11,341 nucleotides of DNA, taken from assembly GCA_937891445.1 (NCBI GenBank), contig CALAFV010000560.1, forward strand, positions 1 to 11,341, read 5' to 3'. Shown in pieces: positions 5,435 through 11,341 of this stretch (its first letter is position 1; every line of letters begins with the position of its first letter). The notes beneath the pieces were generated by a model that worked only from the letters and a program-made list of their open reading frames with translations, did no database searches and was not told the DNA's origin. The position numbers were made by a program, and so were the translations under genes. Origin of the DNA: an uncultured Phycisphaerales bacterium (GTDB taxonomy: Bacteria; Planctomycetota; Phycisphaerae; Phycisphaerales; UBA1924).

Positions 5435-6135
5435 GGCTGGTCACCGGTGGTCGTTGGGAGGCCCAGGGCGCTCCAGCCCTTGTACCCATCATGCAGGACG
5501 TGGACGTTGGCGAACCCGCCCTCGCCGACGAGCAGGAGCATCACATCCTCGGACGCGGAGCAGTCTTCGCCGCCGCCGCAGTAGACGACGATGGGGTGTT
5601 CCTTGGGGATGATGTTCAGGATGTCCGGGGGCGCCCCCTCGCGGAAGACCGAGAGCGGAGCGAAGTACGCGCCGGAGATATGGCCTGCGGCGTACTCCTC
5701 GGCGCCGCGGGCGTCGAGAAGGATCGCGCCCTGGGCGATGAGTTCCTGGGCCCGGTCGATCGTGATGTGGCCCGGCTTGCCGGCCAGTTGCTCGGCGGTC
5801 GTCGGGACAAAGCCCGTGCCCGTTGCGCCGGTCGTCTGCGGCGGGGCCGGCTTGGGCTCCGGCGCCGGCTCAGCCGGCACGGGAGCGGGAGACGTCGGCT
5901 CCGCGTTGACCGTCGCCGGCCGCTCGCCGCCGGCCGGGTTGTTGTCCCCGGCCGGCGGCTGCGGATCCGTCGTTGTGGTGGCGGGCGTCGCGGCGATGCT
6001 CAGCCGCACGCGGTCGCCACGCCGGTACATGTCGCGCACGCCCAGCCCGACGCCAACGGCGACCATCACAAGGGCCTGGACGGCGACGACCAGCGGGCGG
6101 GCGGCGCCGCGGCGATCACTCGGGCTTGGTCGCAT
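5431..6135 (-). CDS. Membrane-anchored rhodanese-domain protein
   Basis: The 234-residue product has an N-terminal membrane anchor (~14-33, PLVVAVQALVMVAVGVGLGV), a long Pro/Ala/Thr-rich linker (~48-110) and one rhodanese domain (~122-230). Recognisable elements are ILLDARGAEEYAAGHISGA (138-156), the active-site strand IVVYC with Cys186, and VHVLHDGYKGWSALGLP near the end. The active loop reads CGGGEDC, with a second cysteine (Cys192) in place of the common arginine. Rhodaneses carry sulfane sulfur as a cysteine persulfide; here the domain is probably extracytoplasmic, although charges flanking the anchor do not settle topology. The gene starts 20 bases inside the end of the DUF1573 gene without a clear Shine-Dalgarno sequence and ends in a 4-base overlap with the MauE-like gene, so it is probably translated by coupling. 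Confidence 0.87.
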   Translation of the reverse strand: MRPSPSDRRGAARPLVVAVQALVMVAVGVGLGVRDMYRRGDRVRLSIAATPATTTTDPQPPAGDNNPAGGERPATVNAEPTSPAPVPAEPAPEPKPAPPQTTGATGTGFVPTTAEQLAGKPGHITIDRAQELIAQGAILLDARGAEEYAAGHISGAYFAPLSVFREGAPPDILNIIPKEHPIVVYCGGGEDCSASEDVMLLLVGEGGFANVHVLHDGYKGWSALGLPTTTGDQP

Positions 6136-7372
6136 TGGGCTTGGCCGTGGGCGTCTGGGCCGCCGGAGAGAGCGAGTTGGGCCCGCTGGGGGTGGGAGGT
6201 GTCGCCGCCTTGTTCGGGAGCGGGATCGGCCGCGGCGGCTGGGGCTGCGTCATGTCGGCGCCGCGGACGGTGCCCCAGAGCGTGACCGTGATCTCCTCGT
6301 TGTCCGGGAGGTTGGTCTTCACCTTGACGGTGGCCCGCACCGTGCCGGACTTCTCCGGGTTCACGCCGCTGATGCGGAGCAGGTACGTCGGACGGCCGCG
6401 CGTGTGGTCGTAGGACTCCCAGTCGGCGACGAGGTTGAGGTCCTGGTTGCCCTCGACCGTCCACTCGACGTCCGTGATCTCGAACGGCACGCCGTTGCGG
6501 GAATCGATGATGCTCGAGCACTCAAAGGCGGCGTTGGGCTGCTGGCTGCGGATCATGACCGTCGGCGGGTCGGCGCGGAGTTCGCCGACGACCATGGCCG
6601 TCACGAAGATCTTGAACTCGGGCCACTTCTCGTCGTTGCTCTTGAAGACCAACTGCGTGTTGTGCGTGCCGATCGGGGCGGCCTTGTCGAGTTCCACCTC
6701 GATCGTGACCTTGGTGACAGGGTCGCCCTCGTCTTCAGCCGGCTCGGTCTTGAGGATCTTGCCGCTGATGAACTGCTCCGCGCCCTCGATCGAGGAGATC
6801 TCGAAGCCGGGCTTGCGGGCGGTGATCGTCACTTCCTGGCGGGCCCCGGTGCCCTTGAAGATGTCCTGGAAGAGCACGCGGTTGGGCTCGACCCACACCA
6901 TCGGCAGGACGTGCGAGGTCAGCGTCAACTGCATCTGCGGGACCTGGTCGTCCTCGAGGGTGACGGTGACGCCCTTCTGCTGCGGGCCGCGCCGGTTGGT
7001 CGGGTTGAACTGAACCTTGATCTCGCCCGCTTCGCCGGGGGCGTAGACCTTCTTGGCCAGTTGCGGCACGGTGCAGCCGCAGGTCGCCGTCACGCTCTTG
7101 ATGGTGATCGTGCGGTCGGACGTGTTGGTGAACTTGAAGATGTGCTCCAGCGGCTTCTCGTCGGTCACCCGGCCCCAGTCGTGGCTCAGGCTGTCGAACG
7201 TCAGCGGATAGCGCGAGGTATCGGGCTGCGCCGAGCCGGGCGTCGCCTTGACGTCGACCTGGCCCTTGACGTCCGGCGTCGGGGCCACCTTCTCCTGGGC
7301 GACGGCGCTGAGCGGCGCGGCCAGAACCGCGGCGGCAAGCAGCGCGGCGATGCGGGCGGGTGTCGTCTTCAT
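6116..7372 (-). CDS. Secreted DUF1573 (ASH/Hydin-like immunoglobulin fold) protein
   Basis: The frame is open further upstream, but the start is placed at ATG 7372 because AAGGAG lies 10 bases before it and the product then begins with a clean signal peptide (MKTTPARIAALLAAAVLAAP, cleavage near SAVAQ, residue ~25). The mature protein is 418 residues including the signal. DUF1573 covers about 57-155: FDSLSHDWGRV, then FKFTNTSDRTITIKSV and the hallmark Cys98-Gly-Cys100-Thr, followed by YAPGEAGEIKVQFNPTNRRG. At least two more beta-rich repeats of similar flavour follow (~155-262 and ~265-372), then a Pro/Ala/Thr-rich tail. The biochemical function of DUF1573 is not established. As first gene of a unit with rhodanese, MauE-like and DsbD proteins, its CGC pair may be a redox client or partner. 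That is inference. Confidence 0.85.
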   Translation of the reverse strand: MKTTPARIAALLAAAVLAAPLSAVAQEKVAPTPDVKGQVDVKATPGSAQPDTSRYPLTFDSLSHDWGRVTDEKPLEHIFKFTNTSDRTITIKSVTATCGCTVPQLAKKVYAPGEAGEIKVQFNPTNRRGPQQKGVTVTLEDDQVPQMQLTLTSHVLPMVWVEPNRVLFQDIFKGTGARQEVTITARKPGFEISSIEGAEQFISGKILKTEPAEDEGDPVTKVTIEVELDKAAPIGTHNTQLVFKSNDEKWPEFKIFVTAMVVGELRADPPTVMIRSQQPNAAFECSSIIDSRNGVPFEITDVEWTVEGNQDLNLVADWESYDHTRGRPTYLLRISGVNPEKSGTVRATVKVKTNLPDNEEITVTLWGTVRGADMTQPQPPRPIPLPNKAATPPTPSGPNSLSPAAQTPTAKPNATKPE

Positions 7373-7382
7373 GGCTCCGGGA

Positions 7383-7388
7383 CTCCTT
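7383..7388 (-). promoter_or_regulatory. Shine-Dalgarno site of the DUF1573 gene
   Basis: AAGGAG on the minus strand, 10 bases upstream of the ATG at 7372. It supports that start over the ATG at 7483, which would add 37 residues before the signal peptide. Confidence 0.65.
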
Positions 7389-7413
7389 CTCGTTCCCCCC
7401 GGTGGTTCGGAAT

Positions 7414-7427
7414 CAACACTGGTGTTG
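7414..7427. promoter_or_regulatory. Palindrome upstream of the redox operon (possible operator)
   Basis: CAACAC (7414-7419) and GTGTTG (7422-7427) form perfect 6-base half-sites around a 2-base centre, 42 bases before the DUF1573 start codon. The position and symmetry suit a dimeric repressor or activator site controlling the operon. A candidate -10 (TACAGT on the minus strand, about 7477-7482) lies upstream of it, but no -35 is clear. No regulator gene is nearby. Confidence 0.35.
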
Positions 7428-7500
7428 TCGAGGACCCTGACTTCGGCCCCTGTCGGCAAACAGGCGGGCCGTACTGTATCCAACCGTGACGTGGCGGACG

Positions 7501-7525
7501 CCGGGTCGCCAGAACCGCGACCGGG
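7501..7525 (-). terminator. Hairpin downstream of dus, no U-tract
   Basis: GGTCGC (7504-7509) pairs with GCGACC (7517-7522) around a 7-base loop, with outer CC/GG pairing possible across a bulge. It lies 10 bases past the dus stop at 7535. No T-run follows on the minus strand, so it may only partly separate dus from the DUF1573 operon downstream. Confidence 0.35.
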
Positions 7526-7534
7526 CCGCCAGAC

Positions 7535-8629
7535 TTACGCCGCGGCCCCCGCGGACATTGCACCCGCGGCGGATTCAGGCGTTTCGGGATCGTCGGCCTC
7601 TCCGGCACGGGACCGCAGCCCACCGGCGAGGAACGCATCCAGCGCCGCGTGCACCGCCGCCGGATCCGGCGCAAGCCGAACGGCCTCCCGCAATGGTTTA
7701 CACGGACCCAGACGTTTGGCAAACCAGGTGATGCGGCGGCGGATCTGGGTCATGGCATAACGCTCGCCGCGGAACTCGAGCATCAGTTCGAAATACCGGC
7801 GCACGAGGGCGATACGGTCGGCTTCCGAGGGCGGTTCGGGAACGGCTCCCGAGTTCTGGAGGGCCCAGGAATCCCGGAAGATCCACGGGGTGCTCAGGGC
7901 CCCGCGTCCGATCATGACCCCCTGGCACCCGGTACGCCGGATCATCTCCAGCACGTCCTGGGGTTCCTTGACGTCGCCGTTACCGATCACCGGGACGCGC
8001 CCGCCCACGGCCTCGACGACGCGGCGGATCCCCTCGTGGTTGACCGTGCCGGTGAAGCGCTGCTCGGTCGTGCGGCCATGGACGGTGATGGCGGCGACCC
8101 CGGCATCCACCAGCCGCGGGGCGAGCCACTCGGCGACGGGCTGGTCGTTGAACCACCCCAGGCGCATCTTCGCCGTCACGGGAACGCCCGAGGCGGCGAC
8201 GGCCGCGACGGTGTGCTCGACGATGCGCACGGCGCGCTCGGGGTCGCACAGGAGTTTCGAGCCGCCGTCCTTCTTGGTGACCTTGTCCACCGGGCAGCCC
8301 ATGTTGATGTCGATGATCGTCGCGCCGTGGTCGCGGGCCCAGCGGGCGCCGTCGGCCATGATGGCCGGGTCGGCGCCGTACAACTGCATGCCTACGGGCT
8401 TGTCGAGGTCGTTGGTGCGGGCCAGGTCCAGGCTCGTGGCCGTGCCGCGGAGCAGGCCCTGCGGGCTGAGCAGGTCCGTGCAGGCCAGGCCCAGTCCGCG
8501 GCCGTCGCCCCCCTGCGAGGGTTCCCAGACGACCGAGCGGCACACCAGCCGGAACGCCAGATCGCAGTACCCCGCGATGGGGGCCAGCAGGAGGTTCGTC
8601 GCGAGCGTGACGTTCCCGATCCGGAGCAT
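7535..8629 (-). CDS. dus: tRNA-dihydrouridine synthase (DusB-like)
   Basis: The enzyme reduces uridines in tRNA D-loops using FMN and NADPH in the cytoplasm. The 364-residue product starts LRIGNVTLATNLLLAPIAGY, the typical opening strand of the FMN-binding TIM barrel. It contains DINMGCPVDKVTKKDGGS (107-124) with the catalytic Cys112, the FMN/substrate residues Lys154 (TAKMRLGW) and His184 (ITVHGRT), and the phosphate-binding GNGDV (216-220) and MIGRGAL (239-245). An alpha-helical C-terminal domain (~265-335) includes the RRRITWFAKRL tRNA-binding segment. The last ~30 residues are an acidic/Ala-rich tail. The ATG at 8629 was chosen because the family's N-terminus begins there; the frame is open for 55 more codons upstream but shows nothing family-like. 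No Shine-Dalgarno sequence is present. Which Dus subfamily is not certain; the motifs look closest to DusB/NifR3. Confidence 0.93.
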   Translation of the reverse strand: MLRIGNVTLATNLLLAPIAGYCDLAFRLVCRSVVWEPSQGGDGRGLGLACTDLLSPQGLLRGTATSLDLARTNDLDKPVGMQLYGADPAIMADGARWARDHGATIIDINMGCPVDKVTKKDGGSKLLCDPERAVRIVEHTVAAVAASGVPVTAKMRLGWFNDQPVAEWLAPRLVDAGVAAITVHGRTTEQRFTGTVNHEGIRRVVEAVGGRVPVIGNGDVKEPQDVLEMIRRTGCQGVMIGRGALSTPWIFRDSWALQNSGAVPEPPSEADRIALVRRYFELMLEFRGERYAMTQIRRRITWFAKRLGPCKPLREAVRLAPDPAAVHAALDAFLAGGLRSRAGEADDPETPESAAGAMSAGAAA

Positions 8630-8639
8630 CGCGGGGGAT

Positions 8640-8645
8640 GGTATA
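8640..8645 (-). promoter_or_regulatory. Possible -10 hexamer directly before dus
   Basis: TATACC (4 of 6) on the minus strand ends 10 bases before the dus ATG, within a short AT-rich patch. No -35 is recognisable. With no Shine-Dalgarno sequence, the arrangement again suggests a very short or absent 5' leader. Weak on its own. Confidence 0.3.
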
Positions 8646-8796
8646 TGGCCCCGGAGCGAGCGGGCGCATCGGCCGACGAGCCACTCGGCCGTGGGGCCCC
8701 GTGGCGGATGCGCACGAGCCCACACCGAACCTACGCTTTGCCCTGCCTCAAGGCCCCGAGGTGCAACCGCACCCCCAGCCTCCCCAGAAAGCACGC

Positions 8797-10548
8797 GTGT
8801 ACCAAGCCCTCCTCACCCGCCGCTATCTCACGACGAAGGTCATGCCGCTGCTGGCGATCATCGCCGTGATGCTGTGCACGGCGATGGTGCTGATCGTGTG
8901 GTCGATCATGGGGGGGTTCCTGGTGATGCTGCTCAGCGCGGGGCGCACGCTGATGGGCGACGTGGCGATCACGTGGCCCACCAGCGGGTTCGCGTACTAC
9001 GAGGACCTCGTCGCGCGTCTGGAGCGCGACCCGATGGTCGCCGGCGCCGCGCCGGCGATCGAAACCGGCGGCACGCTCGTGCTCCCCGACAACCGCATCC
9101 AGAACCTCCGGATCGTGGGGATCGACGGGCCGAGTTACGCGATCGTCACCGGGTACGACGAGTGCCTGTGGTGGAAGCCGATCGACAAGCCCCTGCCCAA
9201 GGACCAGCGCAGCGCCGACCTGGTCGAACTTCACGAAGGCGGGGTCATCGCGGGGCGGATCGTGTCGCGCGACGAGAACGCCGTGCGCATCCGCGTGGGG
9301 TCCAGCGGCCGCGGGACCGTGCGCGAGATCCCGATGAAGGAGATCGCCGCCATCCGAGTCGGGCGCTGGGGCGATCCGCGGCTGGAGAACCATGCCAAGT
9401 GGGCCCGGCTCCACAAGGACGGCCTGCGCCTCCGCGAGGTTGACCCGCAGACCGGGCTGGAGCGTCCGGCGCTCGTGCTGGGCATCGAGGTCACCGGCTT
9501 CAACGAGCGGACTCTCGAGGGGTACTACGTGCCGCAGGCCTTCGGCGTGCGCACCGAGGCGGGGACCATCCAGTGGCGGTCCGACTTCATCCCGGAGTCG
9601 AAACTGCTGCTGACGGTCTACCCGCAGAGCAGCGTCACGGGGCGGCCGATGGACGTCGTCACGCGCAGCCTCCCGGTGGCCAACGAGTTCAAGAGCGGCG
9701 TCTTCGAGATCGACGCCAACACCGCGTTCATCGACCTCGGCGAGTTGCAGCGCATGCTGCGTATGGACGCCGCGCCGCGGGCCCGTCAGGCGCGGGGGGC
9801 GGACCGCTACGCCGTGGAGATCGATCCGCAAACCGGCCGTGAGCGTCTGCGTGCAACCGAGAGCGACGAAGAGGAGATGGAGCCGGCCCGCGTGACGACG
9901 GTGCTCGTGCGGGCCAAGGACGGGATCACGCCCGAGCAACTCGCGGCGCGCTGCAAGGAGATCTACGCCCAGTTCGAGGCCGACCACGCGGGGGAGGTGC
10001 CCTCGGCCCCGCCGCTGCAGGGCACGGGGCGTCCGCCGCCGGGGACGATGATCATCCAGACCTGGAAGCAGCAGCAGGGGACGATGGTCGCCGCGGTGGA
10101 GAAGGAAATCCTGATCGTCCTGTTCATCCTGCTGTTCATCTCCGTCGTGGCGTCGTTCCTGATCCTGGCGATCTTCTGGGCGATGGTCAGCGAGAAGACG
10201 CGGGACATCGGCGTGCTGCGGGCGCTGGGGGCCAGCCGCGCCGGCGTCGCGTGGCTGTGGCTGCGCTACGGCCTGGTGATCGGGCTGGTCGGCTCGATCC
10301 TCGGCGGCGTGGTGGCGTGCGCCATCGTCTGGAATATCAACCCGATCCACGACTGGATGGGGCAGGCGCTGGGCCTGTACCTCTGGGATCCCAAGGTGTA
10401 CTACTTCACGGAGATCCCGCACGACGTTGAGCCCCGCAAGGCGGCGATCGTCTTGGCCGGCGGGCTGATCTTCAGCGTCCTGGGGGCGCTGATCCCCGCC
10501 GTGCGGGCTGCTCGCATGGACCCCGTGCGAGCCCTGCGATTCGAGTAA
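8797..10548 (+). CDS. ABC transporter permease, FtsX/LolC-LolE/MacB type
   Basis: The 583-residue product has the MacB/LolC layout. TM1 (~16-45, MPLLAIIAVMLCTAMVLIVW) is followed by a large extracytoplasmic domain (~50-432) and three C-terminal helices (~437-464, 490-512, 548-568). The cytoplasmic coupling segment is SEKTRDIGVLRALGAS (465-480), and the end is AARMDPVRALRFE, typical of FtsX-domain permeases. These act mechanically with a LolD/MacB-type ATPase, for example to release lipoproteins from the inner membrane; the substrate here is unproven. Residues ~144-189 look like a beta-rich insertion. GTG at 8797 is chosen because family members start right before the first helix (YQALLTRRYL). 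GTG at 8761, preceded by AAGG, is an alternative adding 12 residues, and the frame is open to ATG 8638. The ATPase gene follows by 4 bases. Confidence 0.87.
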   Translation: MYQALLTRRYLTTKVMPLLAIIAVMLCTAMVLIVWSIMGGFLVMLLSAGRTLMGDVAITWPTSGFAYYEDLVARLERDPMVAGAAPAIETGGTLVLPDNRIQNLRIVGIDGPSYAIVTGYDECLWWKPIDKPLPKDQRSADLVELHEGGVIAGRIVSRDENAVRIRVGSSGRGTVREIPMKEIAAIRVGRWGDPRLENHAKWARLHKDGLRLREVDPQTGLERPALVLGIEVTGFNERTLEGYYVPQAFGVRTEAGTIQWRSDFIPESKLLLTVYPQSSVTGRPMDVVTRSLPVANEFKSGVFEIDANTAFIDLGELQRMLRMDAAPRARQARGADRYAVEIDPQTGRERLRATESDEEEMEPARVTTVLVRAKDGITPEQLAARCKEIYAQFEADHAGEVPSAPPLQGTGRPPPGTMIIQTWKQQQGTMVAAVEKEILIVLFILLFISVVASFLILAIFWAMVSEKTRDIGVLRALGASRAGVAWLWLRYGLVIGLVGSILGGVVACAIVWNINPIHDWMGQALGLYLWDPKVYYFTEIPHDVEPRKAAIVLAGGLIFSVLGALIPAVRAARMDPVRALRFE

Positions 10549-10552
10549 TCCG

Positions 10553-11308
10553 ATGAGTGCAACGGCGGTGACAACCCGGCCCATCCTCGCGGCCCGCTCG
10601 GTCCGCAAGACCTACCGCCTCGGGCGCGTCGATGTCCCCGTCCTTCGCGGGGCGACGCTCGAAATCCAGCCGGGGGAGTTCGTCGCCGTCCTGGGCGCCT
10701 CCGGCTCCGGCAAGAGCACGCTCCTGCACCTGCTGGGGGGCCTCGACCGCCCCGACCGCAACGGCAAGGGCGAGTCCCCCGAGCCGGGTGAGAACACCGT
10801 CGTCTTCGAGGACCGCCCGCTCTCCGGCCTCTCCGCCCGCGACCTGGACCGCTACCGCTCGCAGGAGGTCGGGTTTGTCTTCCAGTTCTACCACCTGCTT
10901 CCCGAACTCACCGTGCTCGAGAACGTCCTGATCGGGGCGATGATCCGGCACGGCCGGCTGGGGTACATGGCCCGCGCCCAAGGGGCGCAGCGCGAAGCCA
11001 TCGCCCCGCTGGAAGCCTTCGGTCTCGGCCACCGCCTGCGGCACCGGCCGGCGGAACTTTCCGGCGGCGAGCGTCAGCGGGTCGCCATTGCCCGGGCCCT
11101 GGTGAACAAGCCCAAGGTCCTCCTGGCCGACGAGCCGACGGGTAACCTCGACCGCAAGACGGGGGACGCGATCCTCGACGCCCTGGCCGCCCACCGCAAA
11201 CAGACAGGGCGAACGATGGTCCTGGTCACGCACGACGGCGAGGTCGCCGCGCGGGCGGACCGGGTGGTCCACCTCCGCGACGGCCGGGTGGTGGACGGGG
11301 CCGGGTGA
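10553..11308 (+). CDS. ABC transporter ATP-binding protein, LolD-like
   Basis: The 251-residue ATPase has every catalytic motif: Walker A GASGSGKST (48-56), Q-loop Gln111 (FVFQFYHLLPELT), signature LSGGERQ (169-175), Walker B VLLADEP (189-195) with Glu194, D-loop GNLD (197-200) and switch His227 (LVTHD). FYHLLPELTVLENV and HRPAELSGGERQRVAIARALVN closely resemble LolD/MacB-subfamily sequences. It would power the FtsX-type permease encoded 4 bases upstream; no Shine-Dalgarno sequence is visible, so translational coupling is likely. Between Walker A and the Q-loop, residues ~69-82 (RNGKGESPEPGENT) look like an insertion relative to LolD, where a short 'SG.v.f.g' turn is usual. The 33 bases after the stop show nothing recognisable, so further operon members may lie beyond the window. 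Confidence 0.92.
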   Translation: MSATAVTTRPILAARSVRKTYRLGRVDVPVLRGATLEIQPGEFVAVLGASGSGKSTLLHLLGGLDRPDRNGKGESPEPGENTVVFEDRPLSGLSARDLDRYRSQEVGFVFQFYHLLPELTVLENVLIGAMIRHGRLGYMARAQGAQREAIAPLEAFGLGHRLRHRPAELSGGERQRVAIARALVNKPKVLLADEPTGNLDRKTGDAILDALAAHRKQTGRTMVLVTHDGEVAARADRVVHLRDGRVVDGAG

Positions 11309-11341
11309 CCCCGGATGCCCGGCCTGGGGGGAGGGGGGGTG

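Noticed and set aside
7373..7483. N-terminal extension of the DUF1573 protein to an ATG at 7483
   Set aside because: It would put 37 residues ahead of a clear signal peptide and ignores the AAGGAG site serving the ATG at 7372.
5591..7489. Long plus-strand open frame across the rhodanese and DUF1573 genes
   Set aside because: Low-complexity Arg/Gly/Val-rich translation; the minus strand carries two well-supported genes with signal or anchor sequences.
8630..8794. N-terminal extension of Dus to an ATG at 8794
   Set aside because: The extra 55 residues lack family similarity and would consume almost the whole divergent promoter region shared with the permease gene.
8731..10608. Long open frame antisense to the permease (minus strand, 625 codons)
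   Set aside because: The His/Asp/Arg/Gln-rich translation has no recognisable fold, and the plus strand clearly encodes the FtsX-type permease with correct helices and end motif.

Overview
The window is GC-rich DNA (roughly 70% G+C by eye) that fits a planctomycete, most likely of the Phycisphaerae type. That assignment is inferred from three things. A secreted esterase ends in two dockerin-like calcium-binding repeats of the planctomycete style. A secreted DUF1573 protein heads a thiol-redox gene cluster. Several genes lack a Shine-Dalgarno sequence but carry a -10-like hexamer directly before the start codon. No CRISPR array, transposase or phage gene is visible.

Layout. The left edge (minus strand) holds the first 98 codons of nusA, starting at TTG. 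A 628-base region follows that probably encodes no large protein. It contains a good minus-strand terminator hairpin, a possible 58-codon ORF, a G-rich direct repeat and a ~150-bp element bounded by long inverted repeats. That element abuts a plus-strand gene for a stand-alone STAS-domain anti-sigma-factor antagonist. Converging on it with a 7-base gap is a minus-strand gene for a secreted alpha/beta-hydrolase with a C-terminal dockerin-like module. Next come a tRNA-Gly(GCC) gene with its own terminator and a full-length DsbD.

The central block (about 7372 down to 2735, minus strand) reads as one envelope redox unit: a secreted DUF1573 protein, a membrane-anchored rhodanese, a four-helix MauE/DoxX-like protein with a CGCFG motif, and a three-domain DsbD. 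The first three genes overlap or nearly overlap. DsbD follows after 72 bases and may have its own promoter. Every protein has closely spaced cysteines, so a relay carrying electrons or sulfane sulfur across the inner membrane is a reasonable hypothesis. This is the most interesting system in the window.

The right side holds a minus-strand tRNA-dihydrouridine synthase (DusB-like). Divergently from it run a plus-strand FtsX/LolC-like permease and a LolD-like ATPase, 4 bases apart. These two probably form an ABC complex acting on envelope lipoproteins or a similar substrate. The permease has a large extracytoplasmic domain with an apparent small beta-rich insertion, and the ATPase carries a short insertion after Walker A.
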